DNA from: Rhizobiales bacterium Ga0077537
GTDB taxonomy: Bacteria; Pseudomonadota; Alphaproteobacteria; Rhizobiales; Hyphomicrobiaceae
Direction of reading: 5' to 3'
NCBI GenBank assembly: GCA_001464955.1
Contig: LNEM01000030.1
Span: 62,001 to 126,000, forward strand
DNA: 64,000 bases
Positions 42,383 to 50,348 of the stretch are shown here, piece by piece (position 1 is the first letter of the stretch; each line of letters starts with the position of its first letter). Made by a program: the position numbers and the translations under genes. Below the pieces are notes generated by a model. That model worked only from the letters and a program-made list of their open reading frames with translations. It was not told where the DNA came from and did not search any database.

Positions 42383-42946
42383 TCAGGCCGTGGCCCGTCC
42401 ATTCGCGTGGTGGTGCCCGTGGCCATTCATCCCGCCGCCCGTCCTGACATCCTGCACCTGGATGGTTTCGGCCGAGTGCACGGTCTCCGACTGCAAGGCC
42501 CTGTCGGCCATGGCCTTGGTCTGCATCTCACCCGCCATCGTGCCACCGGTCTGCACGCACAGCTGGCCGTAGGTCAGCTCGGCGATGACGGTCCCGGTCG
42601 CTCGGATATCGAGCAGCCCCTCGACCTCGATCTTGCCCTCGATCGTGCCGTGCACTTCGAGGCGTTTGGTCTTCATCTCGCCCTTGAAGGCTCCGCCTTC
42701 CCGGATCACCACGGCATCAGCGCTGACGTTACCTTCGAGCGCGCCCTGGATCTCGACGATGCTGCAATCATTGAACTCGCCAGTGATGCGCGTGCCTTTG
42801 CCGATGAGAACCGCGCCCTCCCCGTTGAGGGCGTCAGCCGGATGCCGACGCTCATCAGGCGCTGCACTTGATGGCGAATTCATCTTATGGTTGTGATTAT
42901 CAATGGGGCTTCCACCCTTGGAAGCCGGAATAGTTCTGGAGAACAT
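42383..42946 (-). CDS. Bactofilin (polymer-forming cytoskeletal protein)
   Basis: A 187-residue bactofilin. The central beta-helix has regular short repeats: GTRITGEFNDCSIVEIQGALEGNVSADAVVIREGGAFKGEMKTKRLEVHGTIEGKIEVEGLLDIRATGTVIAELTYGQL (given as positions about 49-130), flanked by disordered ends; the C-terminus is His/Gly-rich (NGHGHHHANG). Bactofilins polymerise without nucleotide and recruit cell-wall enzymes or envelope proteins. ATG 42946 has AGGAG at eight bases. It leads the minus-strand group with the VOC/coiled-coil protein and the FecR-like lipoprotein; an M23 peptidase, a frequent bactofilin partner, is in the window but 20 kb away. Confidence 0.9.
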   Translation of the reverse strand: MFSRTIPASKGGSPIDNHNHKMNSPSSAAPDERRHPADALNGEGAVLIGKGTRITGEFNDCSIVEIQGALEGNVSADAVVIREGGAFKGEMKTKRLEVHGTIEGKIEVEGLLDIRATGTVIAELTYGQLCVQTGGTMAGEMQTKAMADRALQSETVHSAETIQVQDVRTGGGMNGHGHHHANGRATA

Positions 42947-43339
42947 CGCCCTCACTCCTAACGCAACGAAAACCGCTTCACTGACATCGCGGTGAAGGTC
43001 ACTACCCCGCCCGAACCGCGAGGTTGGGTGTTAACAGAGCGTAACGAGATTGTCATCAGTCGGAGAGACGCGACGGCCAGCCGCTTGGCACGCGTGGGTT
43101 GCACTTCGGTAACAACCCACCCACTGAAATCAGTCATTGCGGTGTCAGGGTAGCGGTATCGAGGCCGCGAATGAACGTCACAAACGTGGATGCATGTGGC
43201 GTCAAAGCCACATCCTTGGATGTAATGCAAAACCAAAGCAGGGCGTGGTTGAGAAACAGAGAACGCAAGTCCGCTGGGGCGGAAGCCGGCACTATCGATC
43301 CCGAGGCCGAGCGCAGAACGCGCCCGCCACCGCACGCCG

Positions 43340-43356
43340 AAAAAATCCCGAACGGG
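43340..43356 (-). terminator. Short stem plus T6 downstream of the dehydratase
   Basis: On the minus strand CCCG-tt-CGGG is followed directly by ATTTTTT. The stem is short but the T run is clean. Together with the 12-bp hairpin just upstream it probably ends the IlvD/Edd transcript. Confidence 0.5.
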
Positions 43357-43373
43357 TGCCCAGGGGTCGCGAC

Positions 43374-43401
43374 GACGGCGTCCCACGCATGGGACGCCGT
43401 C
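43374..43401 (-). terminator. 12-bp hairpin after the dehydratase stop
   Basis: Perfect stem GACGGCGTCCCA-cgca-TGGGACGCCGTC eight bases after the dehydratase stop codon, read on the minus strand. No immediate T run; it may act with the T6 element 18 bases further on. Confidence 0.65.
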
Positions 43402-43408
43402 CGGGATC

Positions 43409-45259
43409 TCACCCGCGATGCTTGTTGCGCGGCACGAAGCCCGACATCTCGGCCTTTCGCGGCTCGCGCACCCAGACTTGGCGTCCCGGATGCAGACCGC
43501 CGCCACGCACGGCCGGCACCGCCATGTGCCGTGCCCGGTGCAGGAGCCGCGTATCGGCCTCTCCGCAATTGGGGTGCGTGCCGCCGTTGCCCGCCACGAC
43601 CTTTTCCCAGGCAGCTTTTCGCCCCGCGAACACGGCCGGGTCCTTGAGCTGCGTGCAGTTGAGTTCGTTCGTATTGAGGTCGGCCGTGATCTCGTCGCCG
43701 TTCTCGACGAACGCGATCGGCCCGCCGAGCGCCGCTTCCGGGCCGACGTGACCGATGACGAGCCCCACCGAACCGCCCGAAAACCGCGCATCCGTCATCA
43801 GGCCGACCGTAATACCGCGCTCACGGCAGAGCGCCGTGATGCGTGATGTGGGATCGAGCATTTCCGGCATGCCCGGCGCGCCTGCAGGCCCATCGTAACG
43901 CACGATGACCATGTCGTTGTTCTGGAAGCTGTCCGGCGTCTTGTCGAGCGCCGCCAGCAGCTGCCCCTCGCCTTCGAACACACGCGCCTTGCCACGGAAC
44001 ACGTTGTTCTCGAGACCACCCTCGACGCCCGCGAGCTTCAGGATCGCCGAGAAATCCGGCGACAGGTTGCCGCCGAGCATCCGCAAGCCACCGGTCGGCT
44101 TGTAGGGCTTCGCGACCGGATAGATCACCGTGCCGTCAGGCTTCTTCGCGCCGAGCCGCTCGACCTGCTTCGCCAGCGTCTCGCCGGTGCACGTCATGCA
44201 GTCGCCGTTGAGGAGACCCGCCTCGAGCAGTTCGCGCACGATCACCTGCACGCCGCCCACCCGGTCGATGTCCACCATCGAGTACTTTCCGTAGGGCCGC
44301 GCGTCGGTCAGCACCGGCACGAGATGCTGCGATAGGTGGTTGAACTCCTGTGGCGTCATGATCTCCGTCCAGAAATCGGCGAAGCCGGCGGCCCGCGCGA
44401 TCTCCGGCACGTGCAGCACCACGTTCGTCGAGCCGCCGATCGCCATCGAGACGATGACGGCGTTGCGCAGCGAATCCCGCCCCACGATGTCACGCGGCTT
44501 GAGGCCCTTGGCCATCATGTTGGAGAGATGTTCGACCAGTTCCGCCGGGAACTCGCTCACGCGGCGCGGATCGTCCGACGGCGGCGCCACCATCTGCAGG
44601 GGCTGCATGCCGACGACACCGATGAACGTCTGCATGGTGTTGTAGGTGAACATGCCGCCGCAGCTGCCGATGCCCGGGCAAGCGTTGCAGGCGATGCGGT
44701 GCCGGTGCTCGGCGTCGGGATGGCCCGCCACCTGATACGCCGTCACGAGATCGATCGTCTCGCCCGTCGCCGGATCGTGGCCGGGGTGGATCGGTCCGTC
44801 CGACATGATGATCGACGGCAGGTTGTGCTCGAGCAGCGCGGCGAGCGTGCCGACCGGCGGTTTGTCGCAGGCGACGACCGCGATGGTGCCGGCGAGTCCC
44901 GTCGCCGACAGGTGCTCGCAGAGCGAGTCGTGCGTCACCTCGCGTCCGATCAGCGAATAGCGCATCTCGCGCGTGCCGTTGCGGATGCCGTCCGACGTCG
45001 CGATGGTGTACTCGGGCTGGACGAGCCGCAGCTTGAGCTGTCCGGGTCCATTGCCGATCCGGCTCTTCAGCGCTTCGTGGATGGCATCGACCTTGGAGAT
45101 CACGCCGAGATAGCACTGGCTGTCGCCCTTGGTGCCGACGACGCCGACCGACGGCTCGTGAATGAGGTCCGGATCGGTCCCGAGTTCCTTGGCGAGACCG
45201 ATCGTCTGGGACGAACGCCCCGGATGGCGGTCGATGAGCACGATCTTGGATGTCGTCAC
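43409..45259 (-). CDS. IlvD/Edd-family dehydratase
   Basis: A 616-residue Fe-S dehydratase, full length. VACDKPPVG and NACPGIGSCGGMFTYNTMQ supply cluster cysteines; MAIGGSTNVVLH, GDCMTCTGETLAKQV, MTDARFSGGS and AFVENGDEI are the substrate/metal signatures of dihydroxy-acid and sugar-acid dehydratases. It removes water from a 2,3-dihydroxy acid to give a 2-keto acid. Whether it serves branched-chain amino acid synthesis (ilvD) or sugar-acid breakdown is open; no other ilv biosynthesis gene adjoins it and the surroundings are catabolic, favouring sugar-acid dehydration. Divergent from the amidase gene. Confidence 0.9.
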   Translation of the reverse strand: MTTSKIVLIDRHPGRSSQTIGLAKELGTDPDLIHEPSVGVVGTKGDSQCYLGVISKVDAIHEALKSRIGNGPGQLKLRLVQPEYTIATSDGIRNGTREMRYSLIGREVTHDSLCEHLSATGLAGTIAVVACDKPPVGTLAALLEHNLPSIIMSDGPIHPGHDPATGETIDLVTAYQVAGHPDAEHRHRIACNACPGIGSCGGMFTYNTMQTFIGVVGMQPLQMVAPPSDDPRRVSEFPAELVEHLSNMMAKGLKPRDIVGRDSLRNAVIVSMAIGGSTNVVLHVPEIARAAGFADFWTEIMTPQEFNHLSQHLVPVLTDARPYGKYSMVDIDRVGGVQVIVRELLEAGLLNGDCMTCTGETLAKQVERLGAKKPDGTVIYPVAKPYKPTGGLRMLGGNLSPDFSAILKLAGVEGGLENNVFRGKARVFEGEGQLLAALDKTPDSFQNNDMVIVRYDGPAGAPGMPEMLDPTSRITALCRERGITVGLMTDARFSGGSVGLVIGHVGPEAALGGPIAFVENGDEITADLNTNELNCTQLKDPAVFAGRKAAWEKVVAGNGGTHPNCGEADTRLLHRARHMAVPAVRGGGLHPGRQVWVREPRKAEMSGFVPRNKHRG

Positions 45260-45484
45260 AGCTGGCTCCTTGCCGAGGCCCGTCGCGGCCGGTGTGGGGG
45301 ACGCGGCCCTGTCGCCAGGCCGCGCGTCTCTTGGGCTTTATGGCCGGGAAGCTCGCTTCCGTGCAAGGGGCGGCGCCGAGGCGGTCGCCGGCCCGACCGG
45401 TCAGACTGCCGCTTCGTCGCCCCCTCTATCTGCCCCGGCCATCCCCGCATAAGATCGCGCGAAACCGCCACGGGGAAACCGATC

Positions 45485-46846
45485 ATGACCGCCGCCCTGC
45501 CCACGATATCCGCCCTCGTCCGTGACCTCGCGTCGGGGAAAACCACATCGCGCCAGCTGGTCGAGGACTGTCTGGCCCGGATTGCCGATCCGAAGGGCGA
45601 GGGCGCCCGTGCCTTCGTCGCCGTGCATGCGGACGCCGCCCGCCTCGCCGCCGATGCCATGGACGCACTTCGCAAGGCCGGAGCGGCCCCGTCGCCGCTG
45701 GCCGGCATTCCCGTCGCGGTCAAGGATCTGGCCGACATGAAGGGGCAGGTGACGACCGCCGGCTCCACGGCGCTCGCGGACAGGCCGCCCGCCGAGGCGG
45801 ACGCGCCCGTCGTCGCCCGCATGCGCGCGGCTGGTCTCGTCGTCGTCGGCCGCGCCAACATGGTCGAGTTCGCCTATGGCGGCATCGGCACCAACCCGCA
45901 CTACGGAACGCCGGCAGCCCCCTGGGATCGGGCCAACCGGCACGTGCCGGGCGGCTCTTCGTCTGGCTCCGCGGTCGCCGTAGCTGACGGCATGGCCCAC
46001 GGCGCGCTCGGCACCGACACCGGCGGCTCATGCCGCATCCCGGCCGCCTACTGTGGTGTCACCGGCCTGAAGCCCACGGCCCGCCGCGTTCCGACCTCTC
46101 ACGTCGTGCCGCTCTCGACCAGCCTCGACTCCATCGGTCCCATCGCCCGCACGGTCGATTGTTGCGCCCTTCTCGACGGCGTCTTCGCGGGCGAGCCGAT
46201 CGCAGCGGCAAAGCCCGTCCCGCTCGCCGGCCTGCGCCTGCTGGTCCCGACCAACATCGTGCTCGACGCCATGGACCCGGCCGTCGCGAGGGACTTCGAA
46301 GCCACCCTCGAACGTCTTGCCGCTGCAGGCGCGATCATCGTTCGGGAGACATTCGCCCCCTTCGAGATGGTGCGTGGCGTGCTGAACAAGGGCGGTCTCT
46401 CGGCAGCCGAGAGCTACGCCTGGCACAAGGAGGTGTTTGCGTCGAAGCGCAACCAGTACGACCCGCGCGTCGCCATGCGCATCGCCATGGGCGAAACCCA
46501 GTCGGCCGCCGACTACATCGAGCTTCTCGCCCGTCGTGAGGCGGCGAAGACCGCCTACGCTGAAGGGCTCGCCGATGTCGACGCCATCCTGTCGCCGACC
46601 TGCCCGATCCTGCCACCGAAGGAAGCCGATCTCGTCAAGGACGAGGACTACACCCGCCTCAACATGCTCTCGCTGCGCAACACCCTGATGATCAACGTCT
46701 TCGACGGTTGCTCGATCGCGCTGCCGATGTCGGCTCCCGGCGCCCCACCGACGAGCCTGATGATCTCCTGCGGCGCCATGGCCGACCGCCGCATGCTGGG
46801 CATCGCGAAGTCTATTGAGACCGCGCTCACATCGCGCAACACTTGA
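45485..46846 (+). CDS. Amidase (amidase signature family)
   Basis: A 453-residue amidase with the Ser-cisSer-Lys triad: GIPVAVKDLADM (lysine), VPGGSSSGSAVAVADG (cis-serine region) and GTDTGGSCRIPAAYCGVTGLKPT (nucleophile serine). ATG 45485 follows GGGGAAA; the open frame extends 1.1 kb further upstream but that part is antisense to the dehydratase. It is followed 24 bases later by the E1 alpha gene, so the amidase product could feed the same operon. Substrate not determinable. Confidence 0.92.
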   Translation: MTAALPTISALVRDLASGKTTSRQLVEDCLARIADPKGEGARAFVAVHADAARLAADAMDALRKAGAAPSPLAGIPVAVKDLADMKGQVTTAGSTALADRPPAEADAPVVARMRAAGLVVVGRANMVEFAYGGIGTNPHYGTPAAPWDRANRHVPGGSSSGSAVAVADGMAHGALGTDTGGSCRIPAAYCGVTGLKPTARRVPTSHVVPLSTSLDSIGPIARTVDCCALLDGVFAGEPIAAAKPVPLAGLRLLVPTNIVLDAMDPAVARDFEATLERLAAAGAIIVRETFAPFEMVRGVLNKGGLSAAESYAWHKEVFASKRNQYDPRVAMRIAMGETQSAADYIELLARREAAKTAYAEGLADVDAILSPTCPILPPKEADLVKDEDYTRLNMLSLRNTLMINVFDGCSIALPMSAPGAPPTSLMISCGAMADRRMLGIAKSIETALTSRNT

Positions 46847-46870
46847 GAAAACAGCGCGGAGGAGACGCCC

Positions 46871-47845
46871 ATGCCGCTCGGACCGAACACGCTCCGGGAG
46901 ATGCTTCACACGATGCAGACGATCCGCCGTTTCGAGGAGCGGGCGTCCGCCGATTACCATGCCGGGAAGATCTACGGCGTCGTGCATTGCTACATCGGCG
47001 AGGAAGCGATCGCGGTCGGCGTCTGCGGCGCGTTGCGTGATGGCGACCAGATCATCTCCACCCATCGCGGCCATGGCCACTGCATCGCCAAGGGCGCCGA
47101 CCTCGACCGCATGATGGCCGAACTCTACGGACGCCGCGACGGCTACTGCAAGGGCAAGGGCGGCTCCATGCACATCGCCGACTTCGAGAAGGGCATGCTC
47201 GGCGCCAACGGCATCGTGGCGGGCGGCATCTCCATCGTCACCGGCGCGGCGCTGGCGGCGAAACTCGATGGCAAGGGTGGCGTCGCGGTCTCGTTCTTCG
47301 GCGACGGCGCCTCGGCGGCCGGACCGATCCACGAGTGCATGAACATCGCAGCCGCCTGGAAGCTGCCGATCATCTACGTCTGCGAGAACAACCAGTACGC
47401 GGCCCAGACCCCGGCCTCGACCACCATTGCGCGCCAGGGCGAGATCGTGCACCGGGCCGCCGGCTACGGCATTCCCGGCGTCGCAATCGACGGCAATGAC
47501 ATCTTCGCGGTCCACGCCGCCGCCGAAGAGGCCGTCGCACGCGCACGCGCCGGCGAAGGCCCGACGCTCATCGAGGCGCGAACCTACCGCTGGCGTGCCC
47601 ACACCGAACGCGCCGGGCAGCCGGACTATCGGCCCAAGGACGAGATCGAGGGCTGGAAGTCACCGGATCGCGACCCCATCGCGAGGCTCGTCGCCCACCT
47701 GAAGCGCGACGGCCACCTCACCGACGCGGAGTTCGAGGCCATGGACCGGCAGGTGCTGGACGCCATTGAGCGCTCCTGCGCCTTCGCCGAGAAGAGCCCG
47801 TTCCCCGCGCCCGACGACGCGCTGGACGACGTGTTCGCAGCCTGA
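46871..47845 (+). CDS. 2-oxoacid dehydrogenase E1 component, alpha subunit
   Basis: A 324-residue TPP-dependent E1 alpha of the pyruvate/acetoin dehydrogenase type. MLHTMQTIRRFEERASADYHAGKIYGVVHCYIGEEAIAVG at the N-terminus, GKGGSMHIADFEKGMLGANGIV, then FFGDGASAAGPIHECMNIAAAWKLPIIYVCENN (GDG...N cofactor motif). It should form a heterotetramer with the beta subunit encoded 16 bases downstream. No E2 or E3 gene follows, so the acyl acceptor must come from elsewhere, or the pair acts as an oxidoreductase/decarboxylase of the acetoin type. Confidence 0.92.
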   Translation: MPLGPNTLREMLHTMQTIRRFEERASADYHAGKIYGVVHCYIGEEAIAVGVCGALRDGDQIISTHRGHGHCIAKGADLDRMMAELYGRRDGYCKGKGGSMHIADFEKGMLGANGIVAGGISIVTGAALAAKLDGKGGVAVSFFGDGASAAGPIHECMNIAAAWKLPIIYVCENNQYAAQTPASTTIARQGEIVHRAAGYGIPGVAIDGNDIFAVHAAAEEAVARARAGEGPTLIEARTYRWRAHTERAGQPDYRPKDEIEGWKSPDRDPIARLVAHLKRDGHLTDAEFEAMDRQVLDAIERSCAFAEKSPFPAPDDALDDVFAA

Positions 47846-47861
47846 GCCCGGGAGACCGACA

Positions 47862-48824
47862 ATGCGTGAGATCACCTACGCCCAGGCTGGACTGGAAGCC
47901 ATCCAGGAGGAAATGCGTCGCGATCCCAAGGTGTTCTACATGTGCACCGACGCGATCCCGCCGCTGGCGAAGGAGTTCGGCACCGAACGGATGCGCGCCA
48001 CGCCCATCGCCGAGAGCACCATGACCGGCATGGCCATCGGCGCGGCCGGCTCCGGCTATCGCCCGATCTGCGACTGGCGTCAGGTGACGTTCTGCTTCGT
48101 CGCCATGGACCAGATCGTCAATCAGGCCGCCAAGATCACCTACATGTTCGGCGGCCAGCAGAAGTTCCCGATCCTCTACCGGGCCGGTGTCGGCGGCGGC
48201 GGCCGTCTCGCCGCCCAGCATTCGCAGAGCCCCTACTCGATGTTCATGAACATGAGCGGGCTCAAGATCATCCTGCCGTCGACACCACGCGACCTGAAGG
48301 GCCTCCTGAAGTCCGCCATTCGCGACAATAATCCGGTCATCTCGTTCGAAGGCAATCGTCTGTTGCAGACGAAGGGCGCGGTACCGGATGCCGAGGCCGA
48401 CGAGCTGATCCCGCTCGGCAAGGCCGAGGTGAAGCGCGAGGGCAATGATATCACCGTCGTCGCGCTGGCGTGGGCCGTCCATGAGGCGCTGGCGGCGGCC
48501 GAGATGCTCGCGAAAGAAGGCATTTCCGTCGAGGTCATCGACCCGCGCACCATCGCGCCGCTCGACGCCGAGACCATCAAGGCGAGCGTCATGAAGACGG
48601 GCCGCCTTCTGGTCGCCGACGAAGCGGGGCCAGTCTGCGGCGCCTCGGCGGAGATCGCGACCCTCGTCAGCGAGGACCCGGCGACGTTCCGGAAGCTCAA
48701 GGCGCCGGTAAAACGCGTGTGCGCGCTGTTCGTGCCGATCCCCTACAGCCCCGGCCTCGAGGATCACGTGTTTCCGAACCGCACGAAGATCGCCGACGGC
48801 ATTCGCGCCGTAATGGCGGCCTGA
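47862..48824 (+). CDS. 2-oxoacid dehydrogenase E1 component, beta subunit
   Basis: A 320-residue transketolase-like E1 beta. MREITYAQAGLEAIQEEMRRDPKVFYMCTD opens the PYR domain, RMRATPIAESTMTGMAIGAAGSGYRPICDWRQVTF carries the cofactor-activating glutamate (IAES), and the C-terminal domain has EVIDPRTIAPLDAETI and LVADEAGPVCGASAEIA. ATG 47862 with GGGAG upstream; the earlier in-frame ATG is a shadow of the alpha gene. Co-transcribed with the alpha subunit and ended by a strong terminator. Confidence 0.93.
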   Translation: MREITYAQAGLEAIQEEMRRDPKVFYMCTDAIPPLAKEFGTERMRATPIAESTMTGMAIGAAGSGYRPICDWRQVTFCFVAMDQIVNQAAKITYMFGGQQKFPILYRAGVGGGGRLAAQHSQSPYSMFMNMSGLKIILPSTPRDLKGLLKSAIRDNNPVISFEGNRLLQTKGAVPDAEADELIPLGKAEVKREGNDITVVALAWAVHEALAAAEMLAKEGISVEVIDPRTIAPLDAETIKASVMKTGRLLVADEAGPVCGASAEIATLVSEDPATFRKLKAPVKRVCALFVPIPYSPGLEDHVFPNRTKIADGIRAVMAA

Positions 48825-48852
48825 TCTCCACCAGCCCCAATCCCGACGAAAG

Positions 48853-48891
48853 ACGGGCGGCCCGATTGCGAAGGGCCGCCCGTTTCTTGTT
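48853..48891 (+). terminator. Intrinsic terminator after E1 beta
   Basis: ACGGGCGGCCC-gattgcgaa-GGGCCGCCCGT, a perfect 11-bp GC-rich stem, followed by TTCTTGTT. It lies 28 bases after the E1 beta stop and closes the amidase-E1 unit. Confidence 0.85.
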
Positions 48892-48921
48892 CGACGTGAT
48901 GAGATGCGGCCGTCGGCCGGC

Positions 48922-50265
48922 CTAACGCATGACGCCCCGGTCGGCCGTCTGCATCTCGACCCACCGCGCGGTGGCGAGGAGACGTGCCTCGTCGCGCCGC
49001 TTGCCGATGAGCTGCACACCGCACGGCATGCCGTCCACGGTCATCAGCGGGAGCGTCACGCACGGCACGCCGAGATAGGTCCACATGGCGTTGAAGACCG
49101 CATTCCCCGTCGACCCGAGCCCCTTCGGCGCCGGGCCGCATGACGGCAGTGTCAGGATCGCCGCAAAGGAACCGAGCACGCGCTCGACTTCCGCGTAGAG
49201 CTGATCCCGCGCCGCGAGCGACCGGACGTAATCAGCGGCCGTCACCGACCGCGCCGCCGTGAGCCGATCCGCGAGCCCCCGGCTCAATGCATCGGGGCCT
49301 TTCTCGAGATACGGCCCGTAGTAGCCGGAGTTCTCGGCCCCCATGACGTGCGCATGGTGCTGGATGATGTCGTCAAGCGCAGGGATCTGGATTTCCTCCA
49401 CGGCCGCCCCGAGCCGGACCGCGAACGACTGGATCGCGACCTTGGCTTGTGGCTCGGCGAATTCCCACGCTGGCGACTTGAAGAACGCGAGCTTCGGCGC
49501 CGGCCCGGGCGCCCCCTCGAGCGCATCGGCCAGCCGTGGCCGCCCGCGCATGTAGCTCACCGAATCCGACGGGTCGTACTGCGACAGCACTTCGGTGATG
49601 AGCGCGAGATCCGAGAGCGACCGCCCGTAGACGCCGACCGTGTCGAGCGTATGCGATTGCAGCGTCACCCCGCTCCGCGAAATGAGGCCGAGCGTCGGCT
49701 TCATCGCATGCACGCCACAGAACGACCCCGGCCGGATCACCGATCCGCCCGTCTGCGTGCCGAGCGCCAGCGGGATCATGCGGGCCGCCACGCCCGCCGC
49801 CGACCCGGACGACGAGCCGCCCGGCGTATGCTCGGGATTATGCGGATTACGCGTCTTGTTCGGCGTCGTGTTGGCGAGTTCCGTCGTCACCGTCTTGCCC
49901 ATGATGACGGCGCCGGCAGCCCTGAGCACGGCGACGCACGTCGCGTCGCGATCGGGCTGGAACCCCTTGAACATGGGCGAGCCGTTCTGCGTCGGCATGT
50001 CGCCCGTGTTGATGATGTCCTTGATCCCGACGGGCAGCCCGAACAGCGGCCCCGGCCGTGCGCCAGATCGGCGCTGGAGATCGAGCGCCCGTGCCTGCGA
50101 AAGCGCGTGTGCCGGATCGAGATAGGCCCACGCCTCGACGGACGCATCCCGCGCCTGGATCTGGTCGAGACAGGCCTGCGTGTAAGCCTCCGCCGTGACG
50201 TCACCACGGACCATGCGGTCCCGGGCTTCCGTGGCCGTGAGTTCGACCAGAGTGCTACCGACCAT
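48922..50265 (-). CDS. Amidase (amidase signature family), second copy
   Basis: A 447-residue amidase distinct from the one at 45.5 kb. Triad elements are GLPVGIKDIINTGDMPTQNGS (lysine), TPGGSSSGSAAGVAARM and LGTQTGGSVIRPGSFCGVHAMKPT. ATG 50265 follows AAGGAG at seven bases. GatA-type proteins are excluded by the lack of GatB/GatC neighbours and by the divergent C-terminus (MWTYLGVPCVTLPLM). It is downstream of, and on the same strand as, the large FAD/Fe-S oxidase. Confidence 0.92.
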   Translation of the reverse strand: MVGSTLVELTATEARDRMVRGDVTAEAYTQACLDQIQARDASVEAWAYLDPAHALSQARALDLQRRSGARPGPLFGLPVGIKDIINTGDMPTQNGSPMFKGFQPDRDATCVAVLRAAGAVIMGKTVTTELANTTPNKTRNPHNPEHTPGGSSSGSAAGVAARMIPLALGTQTGGSVIRPGSFCGVHAMKPTLGLISRSGVTLQSHTLDTVGVYGRSLSDLALITEVLSQYDPSDSVSYMRGRPRLADALEGAPGPAPKLAFFKSPAWEFAEPQAKVAIQSFAVRLGAAVEEIQIPALDDIIQHHAHVMGAENSGYYGPYLEKGPDALSRGLADRLTAARSVTAADYVRSLAARDQLYAEVERVLGSFAAILTLPSCGPAPKGLGSTGNAVFNAMWTYLGVPCVTLPLMTVDGMPCGVQLIGKRRDEARLLATARWVEMQTADRGVMR

Positions 50266-50348
50266 TCTTGTACTCCTTACGCGCTGGATGGGTGCCCGCC
50301 ACGATGCAGCGATGGCGACCGTCACGGACTAGATTGCAGCTCTAATGG

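Larger units (their letters stand above)
42947..43408. other. Intergenic region upstream of bactofilin
   Basis: The 462-base gap between the dehydratase stop (43409) and the bactofilin ATG (42946). It holds two terminator-like hairpins near 43340-43401 and must carry the bactofilin promoter. AT-richer bases occur around 43028-43056 (gtgttaacagagcgtaacga). No gene seen. Confidence 0.55.

Noticed and set aside
43099-43408. Open frames in the intergenic region before the dehydratase stop
   Set aside because: No ribosome sites or family features; region is better explained by terminator hairpins and the bactofilin promoter.
44336-45484. Long open frame running 1.1 kb upstream of the amidase
   Set aside because: It is antisense to the well-supported IlvD/Edd gene; the amidase fold and ribosome site start at 45485.
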